Assembly (NCBI RefSeq): GCF_047948215.1
Contig: NC_134467.1
Location: forward strand, 40,091,020-40,155,019
DNA length: 64,000 nt
Reading direction: 5' to 3'
Origin: Lycorma delicatula
Lineage: Eukaryota; Arthropoda; Insecta; Hemiptera; Fulgoridae
Below are positions 53,993-63,699 of this stretch, one piece after another (position 1 is the first letter of the stretch; the number at the start of each line of letters is the position of its first letter). The translations under genes were made by a program, and so were the position numbers. The notes under the pieces are model-generated. The model was given only the letters and a program-made list of their open reading frames with translations. It was not told where the DNA came from and ran no database searches.

Positions 53993-54070
53993 TGCCCGTT
54001 GCGTCTCGACTTTTCATTCGGAGGTCCCAGGTTCGAATCCCAGTCAGGCATGTAATTTTTAATATCTTAA
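53993..54070 (+). mobile_element. SINE-B head fragment
   Basis: GTCTCGACTTTTCATTCGGA and GGTCCCAGGTTCGAATCCCA give an anticodon-arm-like and a T-arm-like part with a canonical box B, ending in TCAGGCATG. It directly abuts the inverted SINE-A tail. Confidence 0.7.
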
Positions 54071-54117
54071 AAAATTCCACTTTTATTACCTACGCACAAG
54101 CTTATGTGGCGATATCA

Positions 54118-54315
54118 TCAAGAAGTGTAGTCTTATACAACCTCAGGTCGACCATTCCTGAGATGTGTAGTTAATTGAAACCCAAACACCATAGAACATC
54201 GGTATCCACGATCCAGTAGTCAAATCCGTATAAAAGTAATTCATTTTCTTTACTAGGATTTGAACTGTCAACTTTGAAATCAGCTGATTTGCGATGACGA
54301 GTTCACCATTAGTAA
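54118..54315 (-). mobile_element. SINE-A copy, truncated
   Basis: The minus strand reads the CATCGCAAATCAGCTGATTT block, a GACAGTTCAAATCCTAG box B, TTTGACTACTGGATCGTGG and TCAATTAACTACACATCTCA. Head and tail ends are lost. Confidence 0.75.
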
Positions 54316-54464
54316 ATAGTTCATTTAGACCAAAGTTTCTCAACCTTGTGAGTCGCGTTGATGATGAAAGAGAGATCAAGAAATTAGTCTGCAACTTTAC
54401 ACGGAAACTATAATGATAAATATTTATGAAGTAAAAAAAAAACATTTATAAGTACACATGTAAA

Positions 54465-54710
54465 AAACCCACCGGTTGGTTCAATGGTGAACGCGTTTTC
54501 CCAAATCAGCTGATTTGGAAGTCGAGAGTTCCACCGTTCAAGTCCTAATAAAGTCTGTTCTTTTTACACAGATTTGAATACTAGATCGTGGATACCGGTA
54601 TTCTTTGGTGGTTGGGTTTCAATTAACTACACATCTCAGGAATGGTTGAACTGAAACTTTACAAAACTACACTTCATTTTCACTCATACATATCATCCTC
54701 TTAAGTTTTA
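54465..54710 (+). mobile_element. SINE-A copy joined to an inverted SINE-B head
   Basis: The head ACCCACCGGTTGGTTCAATG is intact, followed by CCAAATCAGCTGATTTGG, box B CCGTTCAAGTCC and the body through CATATCATCCTCTTAAG. Instead of its usual end it runs into the SINE-B head in opposite orientation. Confidence 0.85.
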
Positions 54711-54785
54711 TTACCGGATTCGAACCCAGGACCTCCGGTTGAAAAGCCGAGACGCTACCATTCGCGCTACGGAGGCCGGCAGAAA
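54711..54785 (-). mobile_element. SINE-B head, near-complete tRNA-like half
   Basis: On the minus strand, GCCTCCGTAGCGCGAATGGT gives box A (TAGCGCGAATGG). GGAGGTCCTGGGTTCGAATC gives box B. Between them is CTCGGCTTTTCAACCGG with a TTC anticodon-like loop, so a tRNA-Glu origin is possible. The 3-prime acceptor half does not pair, so it is not a tRNA gene. Confidence 0.7.
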
Positions 54786-54988
54786 TGTTCACCCATTTAA
54801 ACTGTTCACCCATTTAAATGTTCACCCATTTGTTCACTCAAATCAACCTAATAATGATTTGGGTACAGACAGTTATAAAAATCTTAAATTATATAAATAT
54901 GACTAAAATTTATGAATTTTTTTGCCAAAAAATCATGAAATTTTGAGGATTAACACAAAGATGTTAATCCTATGTGTATCTATGTGGA

Positions 54989-55358
54989 CTTTTTCTTAAC
55001 TGCAGTAACAAGCTCTCATTGAGTGGTTTTCAACGATATATCATAAGCGGTACTTATTTTCATTGGTTTCAGAGTTATAGCTAAATAAAACTTTAATTAA
55101 TGAAATATTTGGATCTTACTAGCGGAAGGCAAATCGATTCGAATTCAACTTCATCTCCTTTTTTTTAATTTAAATATATTGATTTATTATTAATTATCAA
55201 TTTGTTGTTGTAGAAAAAGAGTCAATAAATAATAATTCAGTAATAACAATAAAAAAAAGAAAATATATCAGAAGTTATTAATGAAATTAAATTTTATGTA
55301 CTTCTCATTTAAAAAAAAATGTTTATATATAATTTAATAGGCGTACAAGGTTCCACAT
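54989..55358 (+). mobile_element. Z-family element, copy 3 (hairpin half missing)
   Basis: It starts inside the element at TTCTTAACTGCAGTAACAAG. It continues through CATTGGTTTCAGAGTTATAG, a TGAAATATTTGGATCTTACT block and the box-B-like CGATTCGAATTCAACTTCAT. It ends with TTTAATAGGCGTACAAGGTT plus CCACATCATATTTTT. Confidence 0.75.
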
Positions 55359-56079
55359 CATATTTTTATTTATTAATAAATATTTATATACGTTTAATAA
55401 TATAAAAGTTTTTTTAATTTATTTTACAAATATTTTTGTATTTATAGAAGTTCTAATTTTATTTATTCAATATTGTATCTTTTAGAAAAAACATTATAAG
55501 TAGTACATTTAATATTTTCTTTCTTGACGTGTGTTTTTTCTTTTTGTCCTTTATCATCTCTTGTTTCCTTTGATGTTACTATCCTGTTGTATAAAAAACG
55601 TAAACAAAAAAATAATTTAAAAGGTTTATGCTGATAGAAAACGGTAGAAAACTTTTGAAGTTGTCTTGAAAGGAAATTGTCATTAAATAAATATCAACCT
55701 ACATTTGTTTGGTGTTGACAAAATTTTTCTTACTCGCTGTTTTTCTTTCTCTCGGTGTAGTTTATTTTATCCAGGTAAAATAAACACGATTTGTTAAATA
55801 AAATAAATCTTTCAGTATACCGAGTGATTTAGAAGGAAAAAGGAAATAATTTGGGAACTGATTCTAGAGTTTGAAATAAGAAAAAAACGTTCATACAAAT
55901 ATTTGTTCGTAAATGTTGTATTATCTAGTTACATTAATGAAACATTTTGCCAGGTGAAATGAAGTGATACTGAAATCATTAAGGTATTATATTAGGGGTA
56001 AACTTGATGGGTCCTTATGTATTATTTATTGTTCAAAATTTTTTTTTTTAATGAAATGTTTTTTAAATACTCAATACAG
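55359..56079. other. AT-rich, no gene
   Basis: Nothing recognised. Confidence 0.5.
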
Positions 56080-56390
56080 AGTATTCCACGCGTAAACCGA
56101 AATACTTTTCAGATGTATTCCTTTCATCAAATTAATGAAAAAAGTCACATAAACATAGTTCTTGAAATGCTTCGTTAGCGAGTTAAGTTAGCGAAAAATT
56201 TCGGTTGGAATTCAGCTTCCCCGGTAAAATGAGGTCGTAATGAAATTTTTAGGACGTTAATTGAGAGATAAAGTAATTTCATCCTACGATTTTTTATCTG
56301 GAAATTGAATAAAATAAATAGATTTCAGAACTATATCTTTAGTAGTGTTTATGATACCTGAAATAAAACTGAAAAATATTTTGGCTGAAA
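56080..56390 (-). repeat. Dispersed non-coding repeat P, copy 2
   Basis: In reverse orientation this matches 26040-26390, with shared blocks ATGCTTCGTTAGCGAGTTA and GATTTCAGAACTATATCTTT. It is moderately diverged. Confidence 0.55.
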
Positions 56391-56394
56391 ACCA

Positions 56395-58030
56395 TTTTTA
56401 CTTCCTTGTATGAAACAAAGGAAGTATTGTGATCGCGAAAAAAGTCGGTATTTAGATTTCAACGGAAATATCCATTTTGACTATCCCTGAAACCATTTTG
56501 ACTAGTTTTGGTGTGACGTTATTACGTACGCATATACGAGGTGTGTGAGAAAAGTAATGAGACTAACATTTTACTTACCAAAGTTTTTATTTGTTTCAAA
56601 CAACAATATTATCCCCTTCAAAGTAGTTCCCTTGGGCAGTTATACACCGGCGGAGTCGTTGTTCCCACTCCTAGTAGCCGCGCTGGAAGGCTTCAACTGG
56701 TAGGGCTTTTAACCAGTCGGTCACAGTCTTATGAATGTTTTTCAGAATTCCAAAACGACGTCCTTTTAAGATACCTTTCAATTTCGGGAAAAGGAAAAAT
56801 CACAAGGACTCAAATCAGGTAAATAGGGGGGTTGAGGAACCGTAGGAATGCGTCTTGAGGTCAAAACTTCCGTGATGGAAATGGCGGTATGACACGGAGC
56901 ATTGTCATGATGAAGCATCCACTTGTCTGCAATGTCTGGTCTCACGCTCATCACTCTTTTCCTGTGCCTTTCAAGAACACCTTTGTAAAACACTTGGTTG
57001 ACAATTTGTCCTGGAGGAACAAATTCTTTATGCACAATACCCAAATACTGTCAAAAAAACAAATCGGCACGGTTTTGATCTTTAATTTTCTCATTCCACA
57101 TTTTATCGGTTGAGGAGATGATGGAGTGTACCATTCTTCGCTTTGCCGCTTTGTTTCAGGATCGTCCTCAAATATCCAGGATTCATCACCTGTGATCACA
57201 CGATTGAAGAATTCTTGGTCGTTGTCAATCCTCTCAAGAAGATCAACGGACACGGTTCTTCGATTGTCCTTCTGTTCCGTTGTGAGGTTTTTCTGCACCA
57301 ATTTCGCACAAACGTTTCGCATATCCAAATCGTCTGTCAAAATTTGATGTACGGTGAAAGTGTATAAATTTAACTGTTCACTCATCATCCTTATTGTTAA
57401 ACGACGGTCTGATCTCACAAGAACCCTCACACGCTCAACGTTTTCGTCAGATTTTGAAGTCTAAGGTCTCCCTGAGCGAGGTTGATCTTCAACATGTTCT
57501 CGTCCTTCCAGAAATGATTTGTGCTAGCGGAATACTTGTGCTCTTGATAAGCAATGTTTCCCGTAGGCCTGTTTCAACTTTTCAAAGGTCACACTTGCGG
57601 ATTTCTCAAGTTTAACACAAAACTCGATTGCACAACGTCGCACTAAATTTCGATGCTCCATTTTCGTAACATATAACAAAAACACAACTTCACTGATGGC
57701 GTTGTCAAAAATAATGTGTTGGTTGAACGGAATTGAAACTCGTACTGAGGATGTGGAAGGGATGAACAAACCGATCTAGCACAGACCGATAGACACAGCG
57801 TTGCCAGATCGCTCGCAGTATTACCAACATCATTACTTTTCTCACACAACTCGTATGTCGCATAACTCATAAACGATTAGCCGTAGGATGTTGAAATTTT
57901 GGATTTAGGACTGTTTTAATATCTAGTTGTGCACATTTCCTTTTGATTGCAATCGATTGAATCAAAAAGAAAAAAATTGGACCAAAATCCAAAAAACGTT
58001 TTCTTAACTCCTGTAATAAGCCCTCATTGA
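56395..58030 (+). mobile_element. Z-family element, copy 4, split by mariner C
   Basis: The hairpin end is intact: TTTTTACTTCCTTGTATGAA, then AAAGGAAGTATTGTGATCGC. TACTTCCTT and AAGGAAGTA form a 9-bp stem. The body breaks at TA 56535 and resumes at 57854 with TGTCGCATAACTCATAAACG, then TGTTGAAATTTTGGATTTAG. It is cut at about 58030 by a LINE family 1 fragment. Confidence 0.85.
56537..57853 (-). mobile_element. Mariner element C (DD34D type), frameshifted
   Basis: The 1317-bp element has inverted ends CGAGGTGTGTGAGAAAAGTA and the complement at 57834-57853, flanked by TA (56535-56536 and 57854-57855). The minus strand has the N-terminus at 57769-57524 (HRNLVRRCAIEFCVKLEKS). At 57430-56951 is RSDRRLTIRMMSEQL and the first Asp in ITGDESWIF, with DPETKRQSEEW after it. 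At 57044-56778 are HHDNAPCHTA (second Asp) and PDLSPCDFSF (third Asp), 34 residues between. All three Asp are present, but at least two frameshifts (near 57500 and 57040) break the gene. It is a different subfamily from A and B. Confidence 0.93.
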
Positions 58031-58430
58031 AGGGCATAGATGATGTCCTACGCAAGAACTATCGCATGAAAATAAACAAGTACAAAACAAAAGTAATGAA
58101 ATGTAGTAGAAATAACAAAGATGGACCAATGAATGTGAAAATAGGAGTAGAAAAGATTATGGAGGTAGAAGAATTTGTTATTTGGGAAGTAATATAGTTA
58201 AAAGAAGAGACAGACTTATAGGCCACATACTAAGGCATCCTGGAATAGTCGCTATAATATTGAAAGGACAAGTAGAAGAAAAAATTGTGTAGGCAGGCCA
58301 CGTTTGGAGTATGTAAAACAAATTGTTAGGGATGTTGGATGTAGAGGGTATACTGAAATGAAATGACTAGCACTAGATAGGGAATCTTGGAGAGCTGCAT
58401 CAAACCAGTCAAATGATTGAAGACAAAAAA
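58031..58430 (+). pseudogene. LINE family 1 fragment with poly-A tail
   Basis: The plus strand has the region after RT motif C (IDDVLRKNYRMKINKYKTKV in frame), then jumps by deletion to RRDRLIGHILRHPGI. It ends with ESWRAASNQSND and a 10-A tail at 58424-58433. The middle 280 residues are lost. Confidence 0.85.
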
Positions 58431-58499
58431 AAAATAGAATCTTACAGAGAAACTTGTAAGTGGGAATATAGAAATGAAATTTTGTAGTGTATTAAAAAT

Positions 58500-58585
58500 A
58501 TCATGCCTAATAATTGGGATTTGAACCCAGGATCCCCAGATGTAAGTTCGAGACCCTACCACTCATCCACAAAAATTGGCTTTTT
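58500..58585 (-). mobile_element. tRNA-like SINE head (variant of SINE-B)
   Basis: On the minus strand, GTGGATGAGTGGTAGGGTCT provides a box A and GGGATCCTGGGTTCAAATCC a box B, with CTTACATCTGG between. ATTATTAGGCATGATATTTT follows. No complete cloverleaf forms, so it is a SINE head. Confidence 0.6.
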
Positions 58586-58870
58586 TCAACTTTTTATTTT
58601 GTTAATTAATTAACAAGTTTCATTAAAAAAAAGTTCTATTGTATTTATAACAATAAATTTAATAAATAAATAGAAATATGTTTTAATTTAGATATTTTTT
58701 TTTTTACAAAAACGAATTTTTACGTTTAACAGATTTCTTAATACATTTCGTTATACAACTTTATAAGAATTTATATATCCATCAAATTAAATAAAACGTT
58801 AAAATAAATAATTTTTTTTTATTTACACACTAGTAAGACATTTATGAAACGTAAAAGATTATAAAATATC
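58586..58870. other. AT-rich, no gene
   Basis: Nothing recognised. Confidence 0.4.
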
Positions 58871-58918
58871 GTGAAATTTCATAAAAAGAATAATTCTCAA
58901 GAATTTGTTTCATCTCGT

Positions 58919-59149
58919 ATGATAAATAAATCTTATTTTATACTAATATCTTGTATTTATGTTTTGTTCCTACGATATTTCCTTATCAATGAAATTTACG
59001 AAGTTTATCTATTGATAATAGAATGTGGTTCTGCTGTAGTAAAGGTCTTTGATGTAAAAGATTTGTTTGAAGCTTATATAAACATGAAAGGAAATTACAG
59101 TGACGATGAGGATTTGTGTACCTCTTTATGTAACAACTCTCTTTTATAA
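58919..59149 (+). CDS. Orphan 76-codon frame with one hydrophobic segment
   Basis: From ATG at 58919 (the frame is open from 58871 with GTG) the peptide begins MINKSYFILISCIYVLFLRY, a possible membrane segment or signal anchor. It continues to FDVKDLFEAYINMKGN and ends in an acidic tail, SDDEDLCTSLCNNSLL. No family recognised. It is surrounded by AT-rich DNA and LINE relics; a small gene, an exon or chance are all possible. Confidence 0.25.
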   Translation: MINKSYFILISCIYVLFLRYFLINEIYEVYLLIIECGSAVVKVFDVKDLFEAYINMKGNYSDDEDLCTSLCNNSLL

Positions 59150-59345
59150 CATCTAAAGGAAAATCTATAAAACATTTTGTTTTTGTATGTAAAAGAAAAT
59201 AAAAATATCTATTTTTCTATTCATTTTGTGATATTAAAAAAAAAAGTCTAAGAAAGAATTAAATTCGATGTGAGAGGAGGAAATGTAGTAACATTTCTTC
59301 TATACTTATTTTCATAAAATTTCAAGAAAACGTATTCTAGTTTTT
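59150..59345. other. No gene seen
   Basis: AT-rich flank. Confidence 0.4.
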
Positions 59346-59350
59346 TTTAA

Positions 59351-59945
59351 CAAACTTCCAAACGTGGCCTGCCTACACAATTTTTTCCTTCTACCTGTCA
59401 TTCCAATATTAAAGCGACTATTCCAGGATGCCTTAGTAATGTGGCCTATAAGTCTGTCTCTTCTTTTAACTATATTTTTCCAAATGATTCTTTCTTCATC
59501 TATTTGCCGCAATACCTCTTCATTTGTCACTTTATCCACCCATCTGATTTTTAACATTCTCCTATAGCACCGCATTTCAAAAGCTTCTAATCTTTTCTTC
59601 TCAAATACTCCGATTGTCCAAGTTTCACTTCCATATAAAGCGACACTCCAAACATATACTTTCAAAAATCTTTTCCTGACATTTAAGTTAATTTTTGATG
59701 TAAACAAGTTATATTTCTTACTGAAGGCTCGTTTCGCTTGTGCTATTCGGCATTTTATATCGCTCCTGCTTCGTCCATCTTTAGTAATTCTACTTCCGAA
59801 ATAACAAAATTCTTCTACCTCCATAATCTTTTCTCCTCCTATTTTCACATTCAGTGGTCCATCTTTGCAATTTCTACTAAATTTCTTTAATTTCGTTTTG
59901 TTCAATCTTTTTATCTGGTCTAAAAGATCGGAACGCAATACAAAC
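59351..59945 (-). pseudogene. LINE family 1 fragment (C-terminal half)
   Basis: The minus frame of 211 codons starts at 59947 in unrelated residues. It enters the family at CKDGPLNVKIGGEKIMEVEE and runs through CYFGSRITKDGRSRSDIKCR, WSVALYGSETWTIGVFEKKR and RRDRLIGH. A frameshift then occurs at 59440. The RT catalytic part and the real 3-prime end with poly-A are missing. Confidence 0.85.
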
Positions 59946-60600
59946 AATTACCTTTTTTTTATCACCTTATTCCCCCGGGCTGGACATACAATTAAGTAAA
60001 ATTTAACCCAGGGGAATGTGTTTTATTCTAAGGGGCCTCCTCACCTACCGGCAGTAAAAACCAGCATGGTAGGTCCACCTCCTCGGTTGGATCTTTTAAT
60101 TCTTATTTGCCTAAAAAAAAAATTGGTAGGTAATCCATTACTGGATTCCCGCCACCGGTATCGGAACTTTTCGTTTGTTTCCCCTAACCTAGTCTCCCTT
60201 GGAGTCTTCAATCGATCTCAATGGCTCTCTCGATTGGGGCTGTTCCCCTAACCATACACTAAAACCCTCTTCTTCTACCTTCCGTATCTTTGCATCGAAG
60301 CACCTCCCTTGAGTATTCCTCCATTTTCCTCCAGTAACTCTGCGACGTCAGCATATACGGGATTATATCGTCCAACTCCAGATTTGCAATACCAGCCCAG
60401 AAAAAAAAACCAATTATCTGCCCGATAAAAAAATAACGCAACAGCAAGGGACTGTTGTCCAGGCTCTGCGATAAATAGGGAGATACATAAATCTTCCGCT
60501 ATCTTTGCGTTCCGTTCTGTCACAGGAAGATTCAGTACTAAAAGTAGTCTTAAGATTGGCGGTACGTTTCATTGTGTTCCTCCCCGTTTAAGGAAACACG
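59946..60600 (-). pseudogene. Unassigned LINE-like relic (partner of 7185-7410)
   Basis: On the minus strand, ATG at about 60571 opens MKRTANLKTTFSTESSCDR. An overlapping frame (60523-60275) holds RNAKIAEDLCISLFIAEP and SLAVALFFYRAD, similar to the plus-strand frame at 7190-7300. The right-hand part of the entry, 59960-60240 in plus coordinates, is GC-richer with no clear frame. I cannot name the protein family. Confidence 0.4.
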
Positions 60601-60838
60601 TCAACAACGAATGTTACTAGTTATAATGCTAACAAAGTAAGAAGATAAGACTCAATCAATTAACTCTCTACCTTATGATAATAACTACTTATAAAAAAAA
60701 AAAAACGCTTTAAGAATATAAAATGTATTAATATTATTTATAAATAAAAAAATATATATGTTCAAGTTACAGTGTAACATTTTCGTAAAAAAGGAATATT
60801 TTTTATTAAATTCTATATTTATTTAACGTATATCTTGT

Positions 60839-61709
60839 TCATATATAAAAATGAATGTTTGTAAATCCCGTATGCGTTCTTGTACCATTCATCTGATTAC
60901 GATGAAATTTTCGTGAGTTGTGTGCACTTCCATGAAGATTTATGAATTAGTTTGGACCCGCTAGGTAGCGTTGAAGTCAAAATAATTAAAAAAATTGTAT
61001 TTATGGACCGATTTGACTCATATTCAGAATATATATTAGTTACCTGAAAAGAAATATTTTTAACGTTAGATTTTAACGTACGTTAACTTTTAACGCAGTT
61101 ATTCCTAAGTTTCAATTGATTAAGTGCACATGCATATGTAATTTTTACGATTCATTCATTTACAATTTTTTACAGCTGTTTAACAACATAAATAAATAGC
61201 TGCTTTTGTTTATCATGTATGTGTTACTAATTTAAAGTGTGTAAAGTATTTAACTGCGATCTTTTAAATTCTATGATTTTTTTTCAAAACATCATACCGT
61301 GCCTAAAAGACATTCTTCAATCGGAAGAAATGCAAAAAAAGCACGTATGATGAAAACTGTTCGTGCGGCAGAGACTGAAGACGAAAGACAGTCTAGATTG
61401 GAAAGCGACCGAATACACACAGATCAATCCCGTTCGACTGAAACAATTGAGCAACGGGAAATGCGATTAGGTTTGGGGGCGTAGCCCCCATTTCGGTAAA
61501 TTAAAAAAAAATGGATTTTCTGTTATCAGATAACGTATCTAAATTGCATGAAATTTTTTCTAAAAATATTAAGCTCTTAACTTGGAGTAAAGTTGATAAC
61601 GTTAAAAATTTTTCAGTTGAAAAAAGAAGTTTGGAACCCTGGAAAACCAAAGCGCCGAGCGAAGCGAGTCCTGCTAGGGAGGTCCGGCGAAGCCGGGCTG
61701 AGCGGCTAG
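60839..61709 (+). mobile_element. Helitron, deletion derivative with 3-prime hairpin
   Basis: The 5-prime end reads TCATATATAAAAATGAATG. The 3-prime end holds a perfect CCGGC-GAA-GCCGG stem-loop (61684-61696), then GCTGAGCGG and CTAG at 61706-61709, followed by T. A short hairpin before CTRR is the diagnostic Helitron end. About 870 bp long, it keeps only a fragment of coding sequence. Its 5-prime body (CGTATGCGTTCTTGTACCAT, TTAGTTTGGACCCGCTAGG) is shared with the copies at 23535, 30584, 32805 and 41085. Confidence 0.88.
61299..61484 (+). pseudogene. Helitron Rep/helicase-like protein, N-terminal remnant
   Basis: The 61-codon frame starts with GTG where the family would have ATG: PKRHSSIGRNAKKARMMKTV. 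It continues into two degenerate copies of an R-AAET-DER-SRLE-DR motif (TEDERQSRLESDR and TIEQREMRL), the basic, charged N-terminal region of insect Helitron Rep/helicase proteins. The remaining more than 1000 residues (Rep HUH nuclease, helicase) are deleted. A 77-codon frame at 61511-61744 follows (MDFLLSDNVSKLHEIFSK), of unknown role. Confidence 0.75.
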
Positions 61710-61744
61710 TATATCATAAATCCGCGAAAACACTAGATAAATAA

Positions 61745-62202
61745 ATTAATTATATTAACTTAGCGTAAGTAGAAGTTATAGATACAATAGAATGTTCGTT
61801 GGGGAAAGCCTTACGAAAGTTTTCATTGATGACAGTTTTCGTTGATCATATATTTAGGCTGTGATATATCTTATGATAAATTGTTTTTAGTAATCTAAAA
61901 CGAATAACTCTTCAAGATTAAATCCTAATGGATAATCTATATATATATTATAACTAATTATATATTCAAATCAAATACAAATTAATAATTTGATGGGATA
62001 TTAATTAATTTATCCCAAATCCTATGATATATTAACTGGTAATTAAATTTATACGTGTAAATTCAGTACAATAATACAAATTAACCTTAAAAAAATCTAA
62101 AAACATAATATTCGTATGTTTTTTTATTTAAATTACTATATATCGATATACAAATTAAATCAAACAACTATTTGAATATTTATTTTACCACATTATAAAC
62201 AA
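61745..62202. other. AT-rich, no gene
   Basis: Nothing recognised. Confidence 0.5.
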
Positions 62203-62833
62203 AAATCCGACATGTACACCACATGACTTCCTTACACGCCTATTAAATTACATATACACATTTTTAAAAGTACATAAAATTTTATTTCATTAATAACTTC
62301 TTATAATTTTTGTTTATTTATCATAAAAGTTTTTTTTTACAATCAGAGGTTAATAATTATTAATAAATCAATGTATTTAAATTAAAAAAAAATGAGATGA
62401 AGTCTGATTCGAACCGATAGCCTTCCCCTTGTAAGATCCAAATATTTCATTAATTAAAATTTCATTTGGCTATAACTCTGGAACCAATGAAAATAAATAC
62501 CACTTATGATATATCGTTGAAAAGCTCTCAAGGAGGGCTTATTACTGCAGTTAAGAAAGTACAATAGTTTTTTTTTTTATTTTGGGCTTTTTTGAACAGG
62601 TTTGGTCAGTCGATTACAATCAAAAGAGGAGTTGCACAATTAGACGTAACAACAGTCCTAAATTCAAAATTTCAACATCCTACTTCCAATCGTTTTTGAG
62701 TTATGCGAGACGCCACGCCGAAACTAGTCAAAATGGATTCAGTGATGGTCAAAATAGATATTTCCGTTGAAATCTGGAAACTGAAATTTTTCGCGATCAC
62801 AATACTTCCTTTATTTCGTACAAGGAAGTAAAA
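62203..62833 (-). mobile_element. Z-family element, copy 5, most complete
   Basis: The left (far) end is CAAAAATCCGACATGTACAC, with CACATGACTTCCTTACACGC inside. The right end is AATACTTCCTTTATTTCGTA plus CAAGGAAGTAAAAAG. Both ends read inward as ACTTCCTTG/A-ACG, a subterminal inverted repeat. A 9-bp stem (TACTTCCTT 62803-62811, AAGGAAGTA 62822-62830) closes the right end. Inside, near 62408, GTCTGATTCGAACCGATAG is a box-B-like block (minus). It has no coding frame; about 630 bp. Confidence 0.85.
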
Positions 62834-63104
62834 AGTTCCATTGATAATGGGGTCACCAAATTTTAAAAGAAATTGGAAAATTTTTGTTCTGTTATTTAAA
62901 AGTAAATATTTATTATGAAAAAAAATTAAAAAAATACTTTTTAATGATTAAATTGCAAGTTGATTTAATTACAAGTGCGAAAAAAATTAACTCTGCTAGA
63001 CTAAATACAGCTGATATATTTATAAATTGAAATAAAATGTTACTTGACAAAAACAACGAAATATTAGTAAATTTGTAATACTAGAATAACATTAGAATTA
63101 ACAA
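62834..63104. other. AT-rich, no gene
   Basis: Nothing recognised. Confidence 0.4.
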
Positions 63105-63365
63105 TAAATAAAAACACTATTTAATCGAATGAACGTCAAGTGTGGAGGACATGAAAACAGACACAAAATTACAACAATATTTTTGGCCATAACTTGGGTA
63201 TTTGTTAACCGATTTTAAAAAGTAAAATGCCATTTTGTTCAAAATAAAAGGCTTTAGTAAATAAAATAAAATTTGATAAAATTTATATTTATGAGAAATA
63301 ACGGATAGAAAAATAAACATGGCCACCATTTTGAACTGTTAAATGACAAAGATTTGCAATAAAAA
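63105..63365 (-). repeat. Element Q, partial inverted copy
   Basis: TGTGGAGGACATGAAAACAG, ACACAAAATTACAACAATAT and ATAAACATGGCCACCATTTT match 26440-26680 in reverse orientation. It holds one arm of the fold-back only. Confidence 0.6.
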
Positions 63366-63490
63366 AGCTTGCAATAATTTGCCAGCTTTTTTAATAATTA
63401 AAATGTTTTTTATTTTATTTTTTGTTAATTAAAGTTATTAATAATAGTTAAAAGAATAGGTTTTTTTATTATTATTTTTTTTATTGATGA

Positions 63491-63690
63491 CTAGCAGACC
63501 CGGCAATGCTTCGCTATTACTAGATTTGAGTATATATGTACATATAGATTAAATGAACACAATTGAAAGTTTAATAAAACATTAACAAAATGAACATTAC
63601 GGAACTTCACAAAATTTGGCCTTTCACTTTTTCCCTTTTCCCCTTTAAAAATCTTCACCCCTTCCCCTCTACCCATTTTTGACAAAAATA
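63491..63690 (-). mobile_element. Helitron-like element, 3-prime end
   Basis: On the minus strand the end reads AGCGAAGCATTGCCGGGTCT followed by GCTAG; CTAG is at 63494-63491. It is preceded by the TTTCAATTGTGTTCATTTAA block and a purine-rich part. The 5-prime part is outside or replaced by other repeats after 63690. Confidence 0.7.
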
Positions 63691-63699
63691 TTTATTTTT

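Noticed and set aside
54711..54785. Possible tRNA-Glu gene
   Set aside because: Boxes A and B and a TTC loop are visible, but the acceptor stem does not close and the sequence is fused to a SINE.
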